Positions 26,892 to 36,487 of a stretch of 64,000 nucleotides of DNA are shown in pieces. This DNA comes from Methylomarinum sp. Ch1-1 (GTDB lineage Bacteria > Pseudomonadota > Gammaproteobacteria > Methylococcales > Methylomonadaceae): NCBI RefSeq assembly GCF_030717995.2, contig NZ_CP157743.1, positions 1,612,001-1,676,000 on the forward strand. The letters are read 5' to 3'. Each line of letters begins with the position of its first letter. Within the stretch, counting starts at the first letter, position 1. The notes below the pieces were generated by a model, which saw nothing but the letters and a program-made list of their open reading frames with translations, was not told the origin of the DNA and searched no databases. A program made the translations under genes and the position numbers.

Positions 26892-28076
26892 ATGAGTAAA
26901 ATAGTTTACGCCTGGGAATTGGGAGGAGGCTACGGGCATATCGGCGCCTTCCTTGCGGTGGCGAAACAGTTGCAGCAACGCGGCCATGACGTCGTTTTCG
27001 TGCTGAAAAACCTCGAACACGCCGATACGCTGCTCGGTAAATATGGTTTTTCCTATCTGCAGGCGCCGATGCGTTGGCCGGTCATCGCTCAGCCGCCGGC
27101 AATCAACTACGCCGGGATTCTGCGCAATACCGGCTTTAATGAGGCTGGCTTGTTGGCCAGAGCGCAGGCCTGGAAAACGTTGATAACCTGTTTGCAGCCG
27201 GATCTGCTACTGTTTGATCATGCGCCGACGGCCTTAGTGGCGACACGGGAATTGAAGGTTCCGCGCGCCTTATTCGGCAGCGGTTTTTATGCGCCGCCGC
27301 GACTCAGTCCGATGCCTACGATGCTTCCCTACAAGAAATTCCCGGAAAAACAATTAATCGACAGTGAGACTCAAATTGTCGCCTCGATAAACGCCGTCAT
27401 CGATCGGCTAGGCGGACAGCGTCTGTCGATGTTGGCGGATTTATTCGATGTGGAGCAAGATTTTCTATGCACGCTGCCGGAGTTGGATCATTATCAACAA
27501 CGCGAACAAGCCGAATATTGGGGGCCGGCTTTCATAGACACGGACGGACTAGATCCGACCTGGCCTATGCTAGGCGATAAGCGTATCTTCGCTTATTTAC
27601 ATAAAGATTATAAAGGCTTGCCTCATTTGCTGGAACAGTTGCGGTCGACATCCTGTTCGGTTCTGGTTCATATACCGGGGGCTACCCAGGCATTTTTGCA
27701 AAAATACAGCGGCGCCAATCTGCATGTTTCGGCTAAGCCGCTTAATATGCGGCAAGTGGGACAACAGTGCGATCTCGTAATTTGCCATGCCGGCGCCGGC
27801 ACCGTCGCAACGATGTTGTTGGCAGGTAAACCGTTACTGTTGTTGCCCATGCATATCGAGGCTGCATTGACGGCAAGCAATGTTGTGGCGCTGGGAGCCG
27901 GAGTATGTATCCCGAGTGAGGTCAAGAAACCGAATTATCGCGCCGCCGTCAAAGAAATGTTGGCGCATCGTAAATACCATCAAAAGTCTGCAGAATTCGC
28001 CGATAAATACGCATCATTCAACCGTGAAAAACAGGATATTCTGATAGCCGATCGCTGTGTGGAGATGATCGGTTAG
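26892..28076 (+). CDS. GT1-type (UDP-glycosyltransferase-like) glycosyltransferase
   Basis: A 394-aa GT-B fold protein. The N-terminal half starts with a glycine-rich acceptor-side loop (WELGGGYGHIGAFLAVAKQLQQRGHDVVFV). The C-terminal half has the sugar-nucleotide-binding signature LVICHAGAGTVATMLLAGKPLLLLPMHIEAALTA, close to the MGT/UGT PSPG-like motif in which His and the acidic residue contact the donor. Length and layout fit GT1 enzymes that glycosylate lipids, carotenoids or secondary metabolites; the acceptor cannot be inferred. It stands alone between repeat-rich DNA and a convergent gene. A bidirectional terminator follows at 28108-28136. Confidence 0.8.
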   Translation: MSKIVYAWELGGGYGHIGAFLAVAKQLQQRGHDVVFVLKNLEHADTLLGKYGFSYLQAPMRWPVIAQPPAINYAGILRNTGFNEAGLLARAQAWKTLITCLQPDLLLFDHAPTALVATRELKVPRALFGSGFYAPPRLSPMPTMLPYKKFPEKQLIDSETQIVASINAVIDRLGGQRLSMLADLFDVEQDFLCTLPELDHYQQREQAEYWGPAFIDTDGLDPTWPMLGDKRIFAYLHKDYKGLPHLLEQLRSTSCSVLVHIPGATQAFLQKYSGANLHVSAKPLNMRQVGQQCDLVICHAGAGTVATMLLAGKPLLLLPMHIEAALTASNVVALGAGVCIPSEVKKPNYRAAVKEMLAHRKYHQKSAEFADKYASFNREKQDILIADRCVEMIG

Positions 28077-28107
28077 CTATATTGACGTTAGGGATGCGTG
28101 TCGAAAA

Positions 28108-28136
28108 GGCGAAAGGCTGAAGCCTTTCACCCTTTT
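28108..28136. terminator. intrinsic terminator between convergent genes
   Basis: GGCGAAAGGC-TGAA-GCCTTTCACC, one mismatch in ten pairs, is followed by CTTTTT on the plus strand. It sits between the glycosyltransferase stop (28076) and the stop of the minus-strand gene (28140). Confidence 0.8.
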
Positions 28137-28139
28137 TAA

Positions 28140-29042
28140 TTAATCGTTTTTCAGCAGTTGTGCAAAAGGGGTGAACGCATCGTTATGGTGTTGACTGCAG
28201 ACGGCAAATTTATATTTTTGCTTATCTATGGTTTTTTCCAGCACCTCCAAACCTGATTTGCGGCGGCATTGAGAGCCTTTTTGCGTGGCTGCCTGACATC
28301 GAACGGCGTGCTCGGCAAGATCGATGATCTTAGCGCTTGTTTTTTTGGCTGGCGTGACGGACCGTTTTTTAGTTTCGGCTTTAGCTTCGGGACTCGTTTC
28401 GCTGTCGCTTTCGGTGGTTTTTACGCTTGCGGCTTTGTCTTCTGTGATCTCTGCCTTGCTGACGGACTCGGCTTCGATAGGCTTGGGTTGCGCCTCGGGC
28501 TTCGCTTGTGGTTTTTCTGCGAGCGTCCGTGATGACTTGGCAAGATATTTATCGACGCCGGTTAACTCTGTGGTTTTTTTGACGGCGGTCGTATCGGGAC
28601 GTGTCGTGCTTGGGGGGCGGCCTTCCAATTTTGCCAGATACCTTGCCACCCCGGTCATCTGCGCCCATGCCGCCGCCTCGGCCTCGGCTTTTTGCTGCGC
28701 TTCCAGTTGTTTTTGCGCTAAATATTTGGCGACGCCGGTAAGTTCTTCCGTCGTCTCCGCGGACTCGGCAACTTCAGGTTGCTTTTTATGGGACAGATAT
28801 TTCTCGACACCGGTCGGTTCTTCGGTTTGGGGTGAAGTGTCTACGCCGTTTTTTTTGCGCAAATACTTCTCGACACTGGAGAGTCCCTCCGTTTCAGCTG
28901 GACTTGGCGTTGTTTGAGCGGAAGTGGCCTCTGTTGTTTGGCTCGGTTCTTGACGGTATACCGAAGGATCATAATAGCCGTTGGCATCGGGGAGTTTTAT
29001 TCCAGTCAGGCTGAGTATTTTGTCTATAAAGTTTTTGGCCAT
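28140..29042 (-). CDS. low-complexity protein with five TGVxKYL motifs and a Cys/His C-terminal domain
   Basis: A 300-aa, largely disordered protein rich in Glu, Lys, Thr and Ala. A short helix-prone motif repeats five times: SSVEKYLRKK, TGVEKYLSHKK, TGVAKYLAQKQ, TGVARYLAKLE and TGVDKYLAKSS (residues about 55-175, spacing 25-45). After an acidic/basic linker, the C-terminal ~55 residues form a compact module (RCQAATQKGSQCRRKSG...YKFAVCSQHH) with Cys/His spacing suggesting a small metal-binding fold. I do not recognise a function. Regularly spaced short linear motifs in a disordered chain are typical of scaffold or multivalent-binding proteins. It is transcribed in the same direction as the upstream TssB-TssC-like gene, 367 bp away. 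Confidence 0.6.
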   Translation of the reverse strand: MAKNFIDKILSLTGIKLPDANGYYDPSVYRQEPSQTTEATSAQTTPSPAETEGLSSVEKYLRKKNGVDTSPQTEEPTGVEKYLSHKKQPEVAESAETTEELTGVAKYLAQKQLEAQQKAEAEAAAWAQMTGVARYLAKLEGRPPSTTRPDTTAVKKTTELTGVDKYLAKSSRTLAEKPQAKPEAQPKPIEAESVSKAEITEDKAASVKTTESDSETSPEAKAETKKRSVTPAKKTSAKIIDLAEHAVRCQAATQKGSQCRRKSGLEVLEKTIDKQKYKFAVCSQHHNDAFTPFAQLLKND

Positions 29043-29409
29043 GTAAGCACCTATTTTTTGTTTTAATTGTCATTGCTTTCTATACACGACAAAAAATCTT
29101 AATAATTTGTCATAAATTGGTTCTCATGGGGAATTATGATTTCTTGTGGAGGATGGGTTTCGCTATCGCTTCTGCCCATCCTACCATCATCTCCATGAAC
29201 CATTGGGTAAATTTTTATCGTGTACAGAGGTCATTGCTTTAAGTTTTCAGAGCTCTACGGCTGAAAAATTAAAAAATCGTTTAGGTCCTAAGCATAACCT
29301 AATCGCTTGACGATGTTAAACGAGAATGAACTCTGTGCTTAAAGGAGAAGAAATAAAGCGGCTGATTTATAGGCTTTTTCAGACACGCAGGAAGGCGCGA
29401 TCCTAAGGG
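29043..29409. other. intergenic region with one hairpin
   Basis: This 367-bp stretch has an AGGATGGG...CCCATCCT hairpin at about 29151-29182 and is otherwise AT-rich. It may contain the promoter of the TGVxKYL-motif gene and a terminator for the TssB-TssC-like gene. No reading frame supported. Confidence 0.35.
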
Positions 29410-30750
29410 CTAAAAGATCGCTAATCGAACGCCTGGGCGTCGATGAAAACCGATCAAAGCTATGATGCCTTGCGACAACAAGGCATTGATCTGGTTTTCG
29501 GTTAACACTCTTTCCGTTCCGGGTTGCAGCCGCGGTTCTCCATCCTGTTCGAAGCTGAAGGCCGGTATGTCGTCGAAATAAAAACGCGCTTCTTCCTGTT
29601 TCAATTGGTTTCTTATCAGTACGCGCGCGCATAGGAATGCCGGGTTCCCCCAAAGCAATTCATGCGTTTGGGGAAGATTCGGACATTCTTCAAAAGAAAA
29701 TGTGTCCAGCGGCTCACGTTTGTCGCCATAAGGCAATCTCAGCAAATAACGCGGACAGCTGAGCAAGACGTCTTTTGCGCCGACTGGCTTGATTTCCGGA
29801 TCAGTGGCGATGGCGAGATCAAGCAAAGAAGGGGCGGTTGAACCCAGATAGCTGCCCGCGCAGGCTTTTGCCAAGCGGCTACAGTATTGCATCAGGTCTT
29901 GGTCATCTTCACTGTCGGAAAAATAATGATCGCCGACCAATAAAATATCGCCATAGTCAGCAATAGAGTGGGCGTGTTGCAGCAAGCGCTGTTCGAATGC
30001 CGAACCCTTGTCATGTCTCAGTTCGGCCAATAATTCGGCCTGATCGATATCGACCAGAAAAAAATCATGTTCGTCGCCGCCTTCTTCATTAATCAGCCCT
30101 TCGGTGGCGCGCCAAAGCGCTTCCAGACGTTGAAAGTCCTGCCGGTGCAACAATGTGCGTAAGAGTTCACTGCTTATGGCGTCGATTTCGGAAGTCAAGA
30201 CCTGAAGCTGGGGGGAGGCGTCTTCCTGGACATAAGGGGAGACGATCCGCTCAATCAGATGATCCACCGAATCCTGGCGGGCGCCAGTCTTTTTAGGCTT
30301 GTCGCCTAACAGGCGCTGCAGCGTGTCCTGCTGACTTTCCTTCGCCTCATTAGTTTGAATAGGCGCGTCGCTGTTTGTTTCAGCACGATAATAAGCCTGT
30401 ATGGCCGCCGACGCTTGCGCGGCAAGAGCCGGCTCGTTTAGCTTCTTTTTTAATCTCTGCCAATCAGAGAGTAAGCGGACTTTTTCCAACCAGCTATCGG
30501 GATGAAAATCGTCGATTGTCTCGAATGTCAGCGATGCTGTAGGGTCGATTGCAAGCGTCGGCTTGATCAGTGTCATCACCTGCTCGAAATTATCGATGTC
30601 GATTTTCCTGATCTTCCGTTGCGCCGGTGTATCTTGTTGCCGGCCGGAGAAGTTTCCCAGGACATAAATCAGCAAGCCGTTGTCATGGCCGCGTTCATGC
30701 GCCGGTTTTTGGGTATTGAAACCCAAGGTAAAATCGATTCTGGCTGACAT
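29410..30750 (-). CDS. TssB-TssC-like contractile sheath fusion, orphan
   Basis: A 446-aa protein. The N-terminal ~130 residues resemble TssB (YVLGNFSGRQQDTPAQRKIRKIDIDNFEQVMTLIKP, SWLEKVRLLSDWQRLKKKL). After a linker, residues about 155-446 resemble a shortened TssC: FQRLEALWRATEGLI, ILLVGDHYF, CAGSYLGSTAPSLLDLA, LSCPRYLLRLPYGDKREPLDTFSFEE and LLWGNPAFLCARVLI. TssB and TssC normally are two proteins forming the type VI secretion sheath. Here they are one shorter chain, and no other T6SS gene (tssK, vgrG, hcp, clpV) is present. It could build a non-secretory contractile or tubular assembly, or be a remnant. The reading frame is intact. Confidence 0.72.
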   Translation of the reverse strand: MSARIDFTLGFNTQKPAHERGHDNGLLIYVLGNFSGRQQDTPAQRKIRKIDIDNFEQVMTLIKPTLAIDPTASLTFETIDDFHPDSWLEKVRLLSDWQRLKKKLNEPALAAQASAAIQAYYRAETNSDAPIQTNEAKESQQDTLQRLLGDKPKKTGARQDSVDHLIERIVSPYVQEDASPQLQVLTSEIDAISSELLRTLLHRQDFQRLEALWRATEGLINEEGGDEHDFFLVDIDQAELLAELRHDKGSAFEQRLLQHAHSIADYGDILLVGDHYFSDSEDDQDLMQYCSRLAKACAGSYLGSTAPSLLDLAIATDPEIKPVGAKDVLLSCPRYLLRLPYGDKREPLDTFSFEECPNLPQTHELLWGNPAFLCARVLIRNQLKQEEARFYFDDIPAFSFEQDGEPRLQPGTERVLTENQINALLSQGIIALIGFHRRPGVRLAIF

Positions 30751-31162
30751 CTATCTCCCCCTTAATCCTGATATTTCGTGAAGGAAATGGAGTTTCTGGA
30801 AAATCGGGCGAAGACGGTTGGACAAACATCACGAATGCCATAGCAAGCTATGGCTTGAGCGATTTTGTTCAAGATTCGAAGGCCGATTGTTCAGAAAACC
30901 ATTCAGGTTCAAACTGTACCAGAAAAATATCGACCCTCTTAATCTTAATGCTTATTTCAAAATGGCTATTAACTTACCTCAGGTTGTTTCCTGTCAGGTA
31001 GGATATGCTGAACTGCGTGAAGCGCATCAAAAACCGGTGCGCTTCCTATCGTCAGCACACCCTACCCACATCGGTGAGATGGATCACGCGCAGCGGATCG
31101 TAGGGCGGCTTCGCGAAGCAAGCCGCCAAACCCCTTGGAAAGGAGAGGGGTCAATATCGTCA
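30751..31162. other. intergenic region with a hairpin and repeat D fragment
   Basis: GCCATAGCAAGCTATGGC at about 30837-30854 is a perfect 8-bp hairpin. A repeat D fragment occupies about 31005-31145. The rest shows no coding or regulatory signal. Confidence 0.45.
31005..31145. repeat. repeat 'D' fragment
   Basis: It contains GATATGCTGAACTGCGTGAAG, AGCGCATCAAAAACCGGTGC, CGTCAGCACACCCTACCCA and GGCTTCGCGAAGCAAGCC modules in the same orientation as 59700-59790, inverse to 38860-38950. Confidence 0.7.
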
Positions 31163-31885
31163 TCATTTCTTCACATTATCGACATGTAGGCCGCATTCTT
31201 TTTTGTGGTCGGATTCCCACCACCAGCGTCCGGAACGTTCGTGTTGATTAGGCAGCACCGGGCGGGTGCAAGGCTCGCAACCGATGCTGGTAAAGCCTTT
31301 TTCATGCAGTTCGTTATAAGGCACCTGATAGGCTTCGATGTAATCCCAAACCTGTGCGGAGCTCCAGTTTGCCAACGGGTTAAACTTGATCAGTTTTTTA
31401 TCGTCAGTTGAAAAAGCGCTGTCTAACTGAACTTTCGGCAAATCGGAGCGTGTGTCCAGGCTCTGGTCTTTACGTTGGCCGGTGATCCAGGCATCCAATT
31501 GCGCCAGTTTACGCCGCAACGGTTCGACCTTACGTATGCCGCAGCATTCCTGATGACCGTCTTCGTAAAAACTGAACAATCCTTTGTTTTTGACCAGTTC
31601 ATCCAACTTTTCCCTGTCCGGCGTCAGCACCTCGATGTCGATCTTATAGTGCTTCCTGACTTTTTCGATAAAGCGGTAAGTTTCCGGATGCAGGCGTCCG
31701 GTATCTAACGTGAAAACCTGGATATCCGGACGAATTTTCAGGGCCATATCGATCAATACGACATCTTCCGCGCCGCTGAAGGAGATGGCGATATTATCGA
31801 AATTTTCCAATGCCGTTCTCAGGATGATGCGAGGATTCTTTTGCTGTAATTCATTTTGCGCTTTTGTTAGGTCGAATGCTGTCAT
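31163..31885 (-). CDS. cysH: assimilatory adenylyl-sulfate (APS) reductase
   Basis: A 240-aa enzyme reducing activated sulfate to sulfite in cysteine synthesis. It shows [15 protein letters not shown] (PP-loop) and [13 protein letters not shown]. The iron-sulfur ligands are [10 protein letters not shown] (Cys114, Cys115) and GCEPCTRPV (Cys203, Cys206), and the C-terminal nucleophile is ECGLH (Cys231). The CC...CxxC set marks the 4Fe-4S type that uses APS, rather than the cluster-free PAPS form. It starts 15 bp after the gshA stop on the same strand, linking sulfate reduction with glutathione synthesis; glutathione or thioredoxin supplies the electrons in this family. Confidence 0.9.
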   Translation of the reverse strand: MTAFDLTKAQNELQQKNPRIILRTALENFDNIAISFSGAEDVVLIDMALKIRPDIQVFTLDTGRLHPETYRFIEKVRKHYKIDIEVLTPDREKLDELVKNKGLFSFYEDGHQECCGIRKVEPLRRKLAQLDAWITGQRKDQSLDTRSDLPKVQLDSAFSTDDKKLIKFNPLANWSSAQVWDYIEAYQVPYNELHEKGFTSIGCEPCTRPVLPNQHERSGRWWWESDHKKECGLHVDNVKK

Positions 31886-31900
31886 GATGTGTGGTGGCTA

Positions 31901-33484
31901 TTATTTTTGGGCGAAATAATTCTGTAAGAATTGTTCGAAGCTCATTTCGTTATTTGACTCGATTTCCCGTTGTTTGCGATGCGAAACGCTGGCCAGTTCC
32001 TCGAAGCGGCGGCAGGTTTCTTCGGCCAGTTTTTTATCGCTGAAATATCTCTGGTGTTCGGCCGAGGTGTCTAAGCCGAAGCGACCAAAGGGTTGTCGTT
32101 TGTTTCTCATTTCCGCCAGAATCTTGGCCGACGGAGTCTGGTCGGGGTTGTCGACCAATGTCCGTTGTTGCGCCAGCGCCCGCCGATAAGGCTGGTCCGG
32201 CTGTTGTTGGTCGAGAATGTCGCAGATCGGCTCCATGTCGTGCAGGATCTGTGTGGCCCAGTCTTGCAATGCTATAGTCCTGCCGACGTTAGTCAGTTCG
32301 ACGCCGGGTTTTCTGCCTTCGTGGGCGACGGTCAGTTGGTTGCGGTTGTTGATTTGGCGTTCTTCCTCGGCCAGCAAAGGACTGTCCTGCAGTAGACAGT
32401 GAAGCAGAAACGCTTCCAGGAAGTGGCTTTTTTCTTCATCGATGCCGATCGGATTGAACAAGTCCAGATCCAATGAGCGAATCTCGACATAACGCACGCC
32501 GCGGCGTTTTAACGCCAGCGTCGGTTTTTCGCCGGAGTCGGTAATCTGTTTCGGACGAATGATGCTGTAAAACTCGTTTTCAATCTGTAGAATATTGGCG
32601 TTCAGTTGATGATACTCCCGATTTCTGACGCCGAATTTTTGATATTCAGGATAGGGAGTTGCAATGGCGGCGCTGAGACTGTCGACATAGCCTATCAATG
32701 AATTGTAGTCGATCTTAAGATCGGCTTGATTCTTACTCTTATAGCCGATGTCGCTCATGCGTAATGAGGTCGCATAGGGGTGATAGAGCGTATAACGATC
32801 AAACTCATCGAACTGGGCCATCAGATGCGGACGACTCTTGAAAAAACTTTTGCAGATCGCCGGGGAGGCGCCGAATAAATATAGAATCAACCAGCCCTGG
32901 CGGAGAAAGTTGCGGACCAGGCCGAAGTAGGCGTCGGAAATAAAGGCTTCCTGCGTTAACGTGGAGCCGCTATGCTGATGCAGCAGTGGCCACAGGGCGT
33001 CGGGCGCCGAATAATTGAAATGTATGCCGGCAATCGCCTGCATGGTGCGGCCGTAACGGTGCCATAGGCCGACCCGGTAAATATGTTTCATCTTGCCGAT
33101 ATTGGATGCGCCGTATTCTGCGATACGTATGCTTTCATCGCCATCGATGCCGCAGGGCATGCTGGCGGCGAGCAGCATTTCGCCGTCCAGGCGATCGTAG
33201 ACAAATTGATGAATATCTCGCAAGAAGTCCAATGATTTCCTGATATCGGCGAACGGCGGCGTGATAAATTCCAGCAGCGCTTCCGAGTAATCGGTGGTGA
33301 TATGCGGATGCGTTAATGCCGATCCCAGAACGGCAGGATGATCGGTTTGGGCGATCATCCCGTCCGCGGAAATGCGCAAGCTTTCTTTTTCAATCCCCTT
33401 TAATCCGCTGCTTAATAAATGCTGCTGTTGCTTATCGAGTATATATTGCAGTCGTGATGGATATTGCTGTGAGTGCTTATTCAT
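31901..33484 (-). CDS. gshA: glutamate-cysteine ligase
   Basis: A 527-aa enzyme from ATG 33484, catalysing ATP-dependent gamma-glutamylcysteine formation, the first step of glutathione synthesis. Its sequence follows the proteobacterial GshA family: GIEKESLRIS, TTDYSEALLEFITPP (acidic metal-binding residues), AGIHFNYS, ATSLRMSDIGYKSKNQ and RGVRYVEIRSLDLDLFNPIGI. The frame extends upstream to a TTG at 33565, but those 27 residues are not family-like and would overlap the divergent recQ region, so the internal ATG is preferred. It is followed by cysH in a likely two-gene operon. Confidence 0.92.
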   Translation of the reverse strand: MNKHSQQYPSRLQYILDKQQQHLLSSGLKGIEKESLRISADGMIAQTDHPAVLGSALTHPHITTDYSEALLEFITPPFADIRKSLDFLRDIHQFVYDRLDGEMLLAASMPCGIDGDESIRIAEYGASNIGKMKHIYRVGLWHRYGRTMQAIAGIHFNYSAPDALWPLLHQHSGSTLTQEAFISDAYFGLVRNFLRQGWLILYLFGASPAICKSFFKSRPHLMAQFDEFDRYTLYHPYATSLRMSDIGYKSKNQADLKIDYNSLIGYVDSLSAAIATPYPEYQKFGVRNREYHQLNANILQIENEFYSIIRPKQITDSGEKPTLALKRRGVRYVEIRSLDLDLFNPIGIDEEKSHFLEAFLLHCLLQDSPLLAEEERQINNRNQLTVAHEGRKPGVELTNVGRTIALQDWATQILHDMEPICDILDQQQPDQPYRRALAQQRTLVDNPDQTPSAKILAEMRNKRQPFGRFGLDTSAEHQRYFSDKKLAEETCRRFEELASVSHRKQREIESNNEMSFEQFLQNYFAQK

Positions 33485-33584
33485 TAAAGAGGGCCTAACA
33501 GCCCGATAGTCCTGATATAATCTTGCTATTATAAAGGTTCGGATAGATTTGAGAAACATTAGCAATAAAGTGACGGAGTGGGTC

Positions 33585-35705
33585 GTGCCTCAAACACCGT
33601 TGGAAACACTGAATTCGTTATTCGGTTACGAAAGCTTTAGAGGGCAGCAGCAACAGATCATAGAGCAAGTGATCGACGGTCAGGATGTCCTGGTGTTGAT
33701 GCCGACCGGCGGCGGAAAATCTTTGTGTTATCAGATTCCTGCATTGGTCATGGACGGTGTCGGCATCGTCGTATCGCCGTTGATCGCATTGATGCAGGAT
33801 CAGGTTAGCGCCTTGCATCAGCTAGGCGTCAGGGCGGCGTTCCTAAACTCGACGCTCAGTTTTGACGAGGCGCGCCGGGTCGAGCAGGATCTGCTGAACG
33901 GCGAGCTGGACTTGCTCTATATCGCGCCGGAGCGCTTGACTGGCGAACGCACTCAGGCATTGTTCGCCCGCCTCAAAATCGCCTTGTTTGCGATCGATGA
34001 GGCGCACTGCGTTTCCCAATGGGGACATGATTTCCGCGCCGATTATTTGCAGCTATCCCTGTTGCATCAGCAATTTCCGGACGTGCCGCGCATTGCTCTG
34101 ACCGCAACCGCCGATGAAAGAACCCGCCAGGAAATCATCAAACGCTTGGCCTTGGAGCAGGCCCAGGTGTTCATCAGCGGCTTCGACCGGCCCAATATTC
34201 GTTACCGCATCATCCAAAAGCAAAACGCCCGTCAGCAGTTGCTCGGCTTTATTCGCGCAGAACATCCGGGCGATGCCGGCATCGTTTATTGTTTGTCGCG
34301 CAAGAAGGTCGAGGAGACGGCGAAATGGCTGAATGACAAGGGGGTTAACGCCTTACCTTATCATGCCGGCATGAGCCATGAACTGCGGCAAAGTCATCAG
34401 CACCGCTTTCTGATGGAAGAAGGCCTGGTCATCGTCGCCACGATCGCCTTCGGCATGGGCATCGACAAGCCGAATGTGCGCTTTGTCGCCCATCTGGATC
34501 TGCCGAAGAGCATCGAAGCTTATTATCAGGAAACCGGCCGGGCCGGACGCGACGGTCTGCCGGCCAATGCCTGGATGGCTTACGGCTTGCAGGATGTGAT
34601 TACGTTGCGACAGATGTTGGCCGGTTCCAATGCCGATGAGCTGCATAAACGGGTCGAATATCACAAATTGGATGCGATGTTGGCTTTGTGCGAATCGATC
34701 GGTTGCCGGCGTCAAACCCTGCTGGCTTATTTCGGCGATGAATTGCAGCAAGGCTGCGGTAACTGCGACACCTGTCTGGAGCCGGTGGAGACATGGGATG
34801 GCACGGTCGCCGCGCAACAGGCTTTGTCGTGCATTTATCGCACCGGTCAACGCTTCGGCGCGACCTATCTGATTAGCGTGCTGCTGGGCAAGGCCGACGA
34901 CAGAATGCGCAGTTTCGGTCACGACAAACAATCCACTTTCGGCATCGGCCAAAGCCTGGGAGAAAAACAATGGCGCTCGGTGTTTCGGCAGTTGGTCGCC
35001 AAGGGTTTGGTGGAGATCGATTTTGAGGGCTATGGCGCGTTCAAGCTGACCGAAACGTGCCGGCCGGTGTTGCGAGGCGAACAAACCCTGATGCTGCGCA
35101 AAGACAGCCTGCCGGAAAAAACAAAACGCAGCAAGGCGGAAAGCCGGGAGTTCGGCAATCAGCAAGATCAGTTGTTATGGAATGCATTAAGGGCTAAACG
35201 CCGGGAAATCGCCGATGAACAAGATGTTCCGCCCTATGTGATTTTTCATGACGCCACGCTGATGGAGATGTTGGAGAAAAAACCGATCAATCATCAGCAG
35301 CTGGCGCAGATTTCCGGGGTCGGCGAACGTAAGCTTGAATTGTATGGCGACGACTTTCTCGCCGTGATCGATGAATTCCGCGACCAGCAGGGCGACGAAT
35401 TGAACGATACCGTCGCCGCAAGCGTGGCGTTGTTCCGGCTCGGTTATACGGTGGAGCAGGTGGCGCGGCAACGCGAGCTTAAAGCCGACACCGTCTACAA
35501 TCATCTCGCCCATGCGCTGGAAGACGGGGCGGTGATGCTGGCCGATGTCATGGACATGCCGGAACAGGAGCTCCGAAGGGTGGAGGCCGCATTTTTGGAT
35601 TTGCCGGAGGATAAGAAAAATGCGCTGAAACCGGTATATGAACAGTTCGAGGGTGCCTACAGCTACAATATACTGCGCTGCATCCGGGCCAATTTGCAGC
35701 GCTAG
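33585..35705 (+). CDS. recQ: ATP-dependent DNA helicase RecQ
   Basis: A 706-aa 3'-5' helicase of the RecF pathway. It contains [20 protein letters not shown] (aromatic-rich motif 0), [12 protein letters not shown] (Walker A), [16 protein letters not shown] (DEAH plus RecQ loop), [11 protein letters not shown] and [14 protein letters not shown] (motif VI). Zinc-binding cysteines lie in ESIGCRRQ...GCGNCDTC, followed by a winged-helix RQC region and a C-terminal HRDC domain ([22 protein letters not shown]). The length is slightly above the usual ~610 aa because of an extra C-terminal helical segment. GTG 33585 is chosen because GGAG at 33575-33578 lies six bases upstream; TTG 33549 is possible. 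Confidence 0.92.
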   Translation: MPQTPLETLNSLFGYESFRGQQQQIIEQVIDGQDVLVLMPTGGGKSLCYQIPALVMDGVGIVVSPLIALMQDQVSALHQLGVRAAFLNSTLSFDEARRVEQDLLNGELDLLYIAPERLTGERTQALFARLKIALFAIDEAHCVSQWGHDFRADYLQLSLLHQQFPDVPRIALTATADERTRQEIIKRLALEQAQVFISGFDRPNIRYRIIQKQNARQQLLGFIRAEHPGDAGIVYCLSRKKVEETAKWLNDKGVNALPYHAGMSHELRQSHQHRFLMEEGLVIVATIAFGMGIDKPNVRFVAHLDLPKSIEAYYQETGRAGRDGLPANAWMAYGLQDVITLRQMLAGSNADELHKRVEYHKLDAMLALCESIGCRRQTLLAYFGDELQQGCGNCDTCLEPVETWDGTVAAQQALSCIYRTGQRFGATYLISVLLGKADDRMRSFGHDKQSTFGIGQSLGEKQWRSVFRQLVAKGLVEIDFEGYGAFKLTETCRPVLRGEQTLMLRKDSLPEKTKRSKAESREFGNQQDQLLWNALRAKRREIADEQDVPPYVIFHDATLMEMLEKKPINHQQLAQISGVGERKLELYGDDFLAVIDEFRDQQGDELNDTVAASVALFRLGYTVEQVARQRELKADTVYNHLAHALEDGAVMLADVMDMPEQELRRVEAAFLDLPEDKKNALKPVYEQFEGAYSYNILRCIRANLQR

Positions 35706-35845
35706 TACTCAGTCATGTTATATATCACGGAAACTCGGCAGGCGTCAGCAATTCCCAATTTGCGAACAGAAAAGGGGACAGAGAAAAGGGGACAGGCTAC
35801 TTTTACTCGGACAGGCTACTTTTACTCGGATACTCAGCAGGCGTC

Positions 35846-35998
35846 GGCAATTCCCAGTTTGAGCATTTTTGCTGTGTTTAGGGCACAGGGTGTGTCTGTC
35901 GAGGAGCGCCGTAGACCCATCCTTGGGGGCTTGACGGCAGCATCCTTGCTGCCGACATCCTCGCCAAACACACCCCATGCCCTTTTTGAGCTCCAAAC
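35846..35998. mobile_element. MITE 'A' copy 4, right end missing
   Basis: It begins CGGCAATTCCCAGTTTGAGC and matches A through GCGCCGTAGACCC and CCCCATGCCCTTTTTGAG. The last ~20 bp, including the terminal repeat, are replaced by AGAAAAGGGGACAG. No target duplication is detectable. Confidence 0.75.
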
Positions 35999-36099
35999 AG
36001 AGAAAAGGGGACAGGCTACTTTTCTCAGTCATGTCATATATGACGGGTACTCGAAGGCGCCGGCAATTCCTAGTTTGAACATTTTTGCTGTGTTTACCA

Positions 36100-36236
36100 G
36101 AGTTCGGGTTAAGAAGCGAGCCGGTATCAGGTAGCGCTTCCAGAAGACGCCGTGAATACGTCCATGTAGGCTTGAGCGCCGCCTCCATGCCGCGCACACT
36201 TCTTCCAGAGCGACCTGATACCGTCTTAACCCTTTG
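36100..36236. repeat. repeat 'C' copy 1, fold-back element
   Basis: The left arm GGGTTAAGAAGCGAGCCGG then TATCAGGTAGCGCTTCCAGA pairs imperfectly with the right arm TTCCAGAGCGACCTGATACC followed by GTCTTAACCC. The centre reads GACGCCGTGAATACGTCCAT...CGCCGCCTCCATGCCGCGC and represents the empty site for element B. A second copy with B inside lies at 46760-46972. Confidence 0.7.
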
Positions 36237-36487
36237 GGAGGAAAAGGGGACAAGGAAAAGGGGATAGGCTACTTTTACTCAGGTACTTTTACTCGGATAC
36301 TCGGCAGGCGCCGGCAATTCTCAGTTTGAGCATTTTTGCTGCATTTACCTGAGTTAGGGTTAAGAAGTCAGCCGGTATCAGGTAGCGTTTCCAGAAGACG
36401 CCGTTCACCCACCTACATTCACAATTGCCGACAGCATAAGATTGACTATGTACTAGCCTGCATCATCTGCGTTTGATGGGGTAGGCA

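Larger units (their letters stand above)
35706..36487. other. 782-bp repeat mosaic, no gene
   Basis: It contains several AAAAGGGGACAGGCTACTTTT-type words (35770-36290). Also present are a MITE A copy lacking its right end (35846-35998), two A left-end fragments (about 36059-36098 and 36309-36350), one repeat C (36100-36236), and a C fragment ending in the first bases of element B (about 36353-36415). Fragments are joined abruptly, suggesting repeated insertion and deletion. Confidence 0.7.

Noticed and set aside
29410-30750. Part of a type VI secretion cluster
   Set aside because: No baseplate, membrane-complex, Hcp, VgrG or ClpV gene lies in the window.
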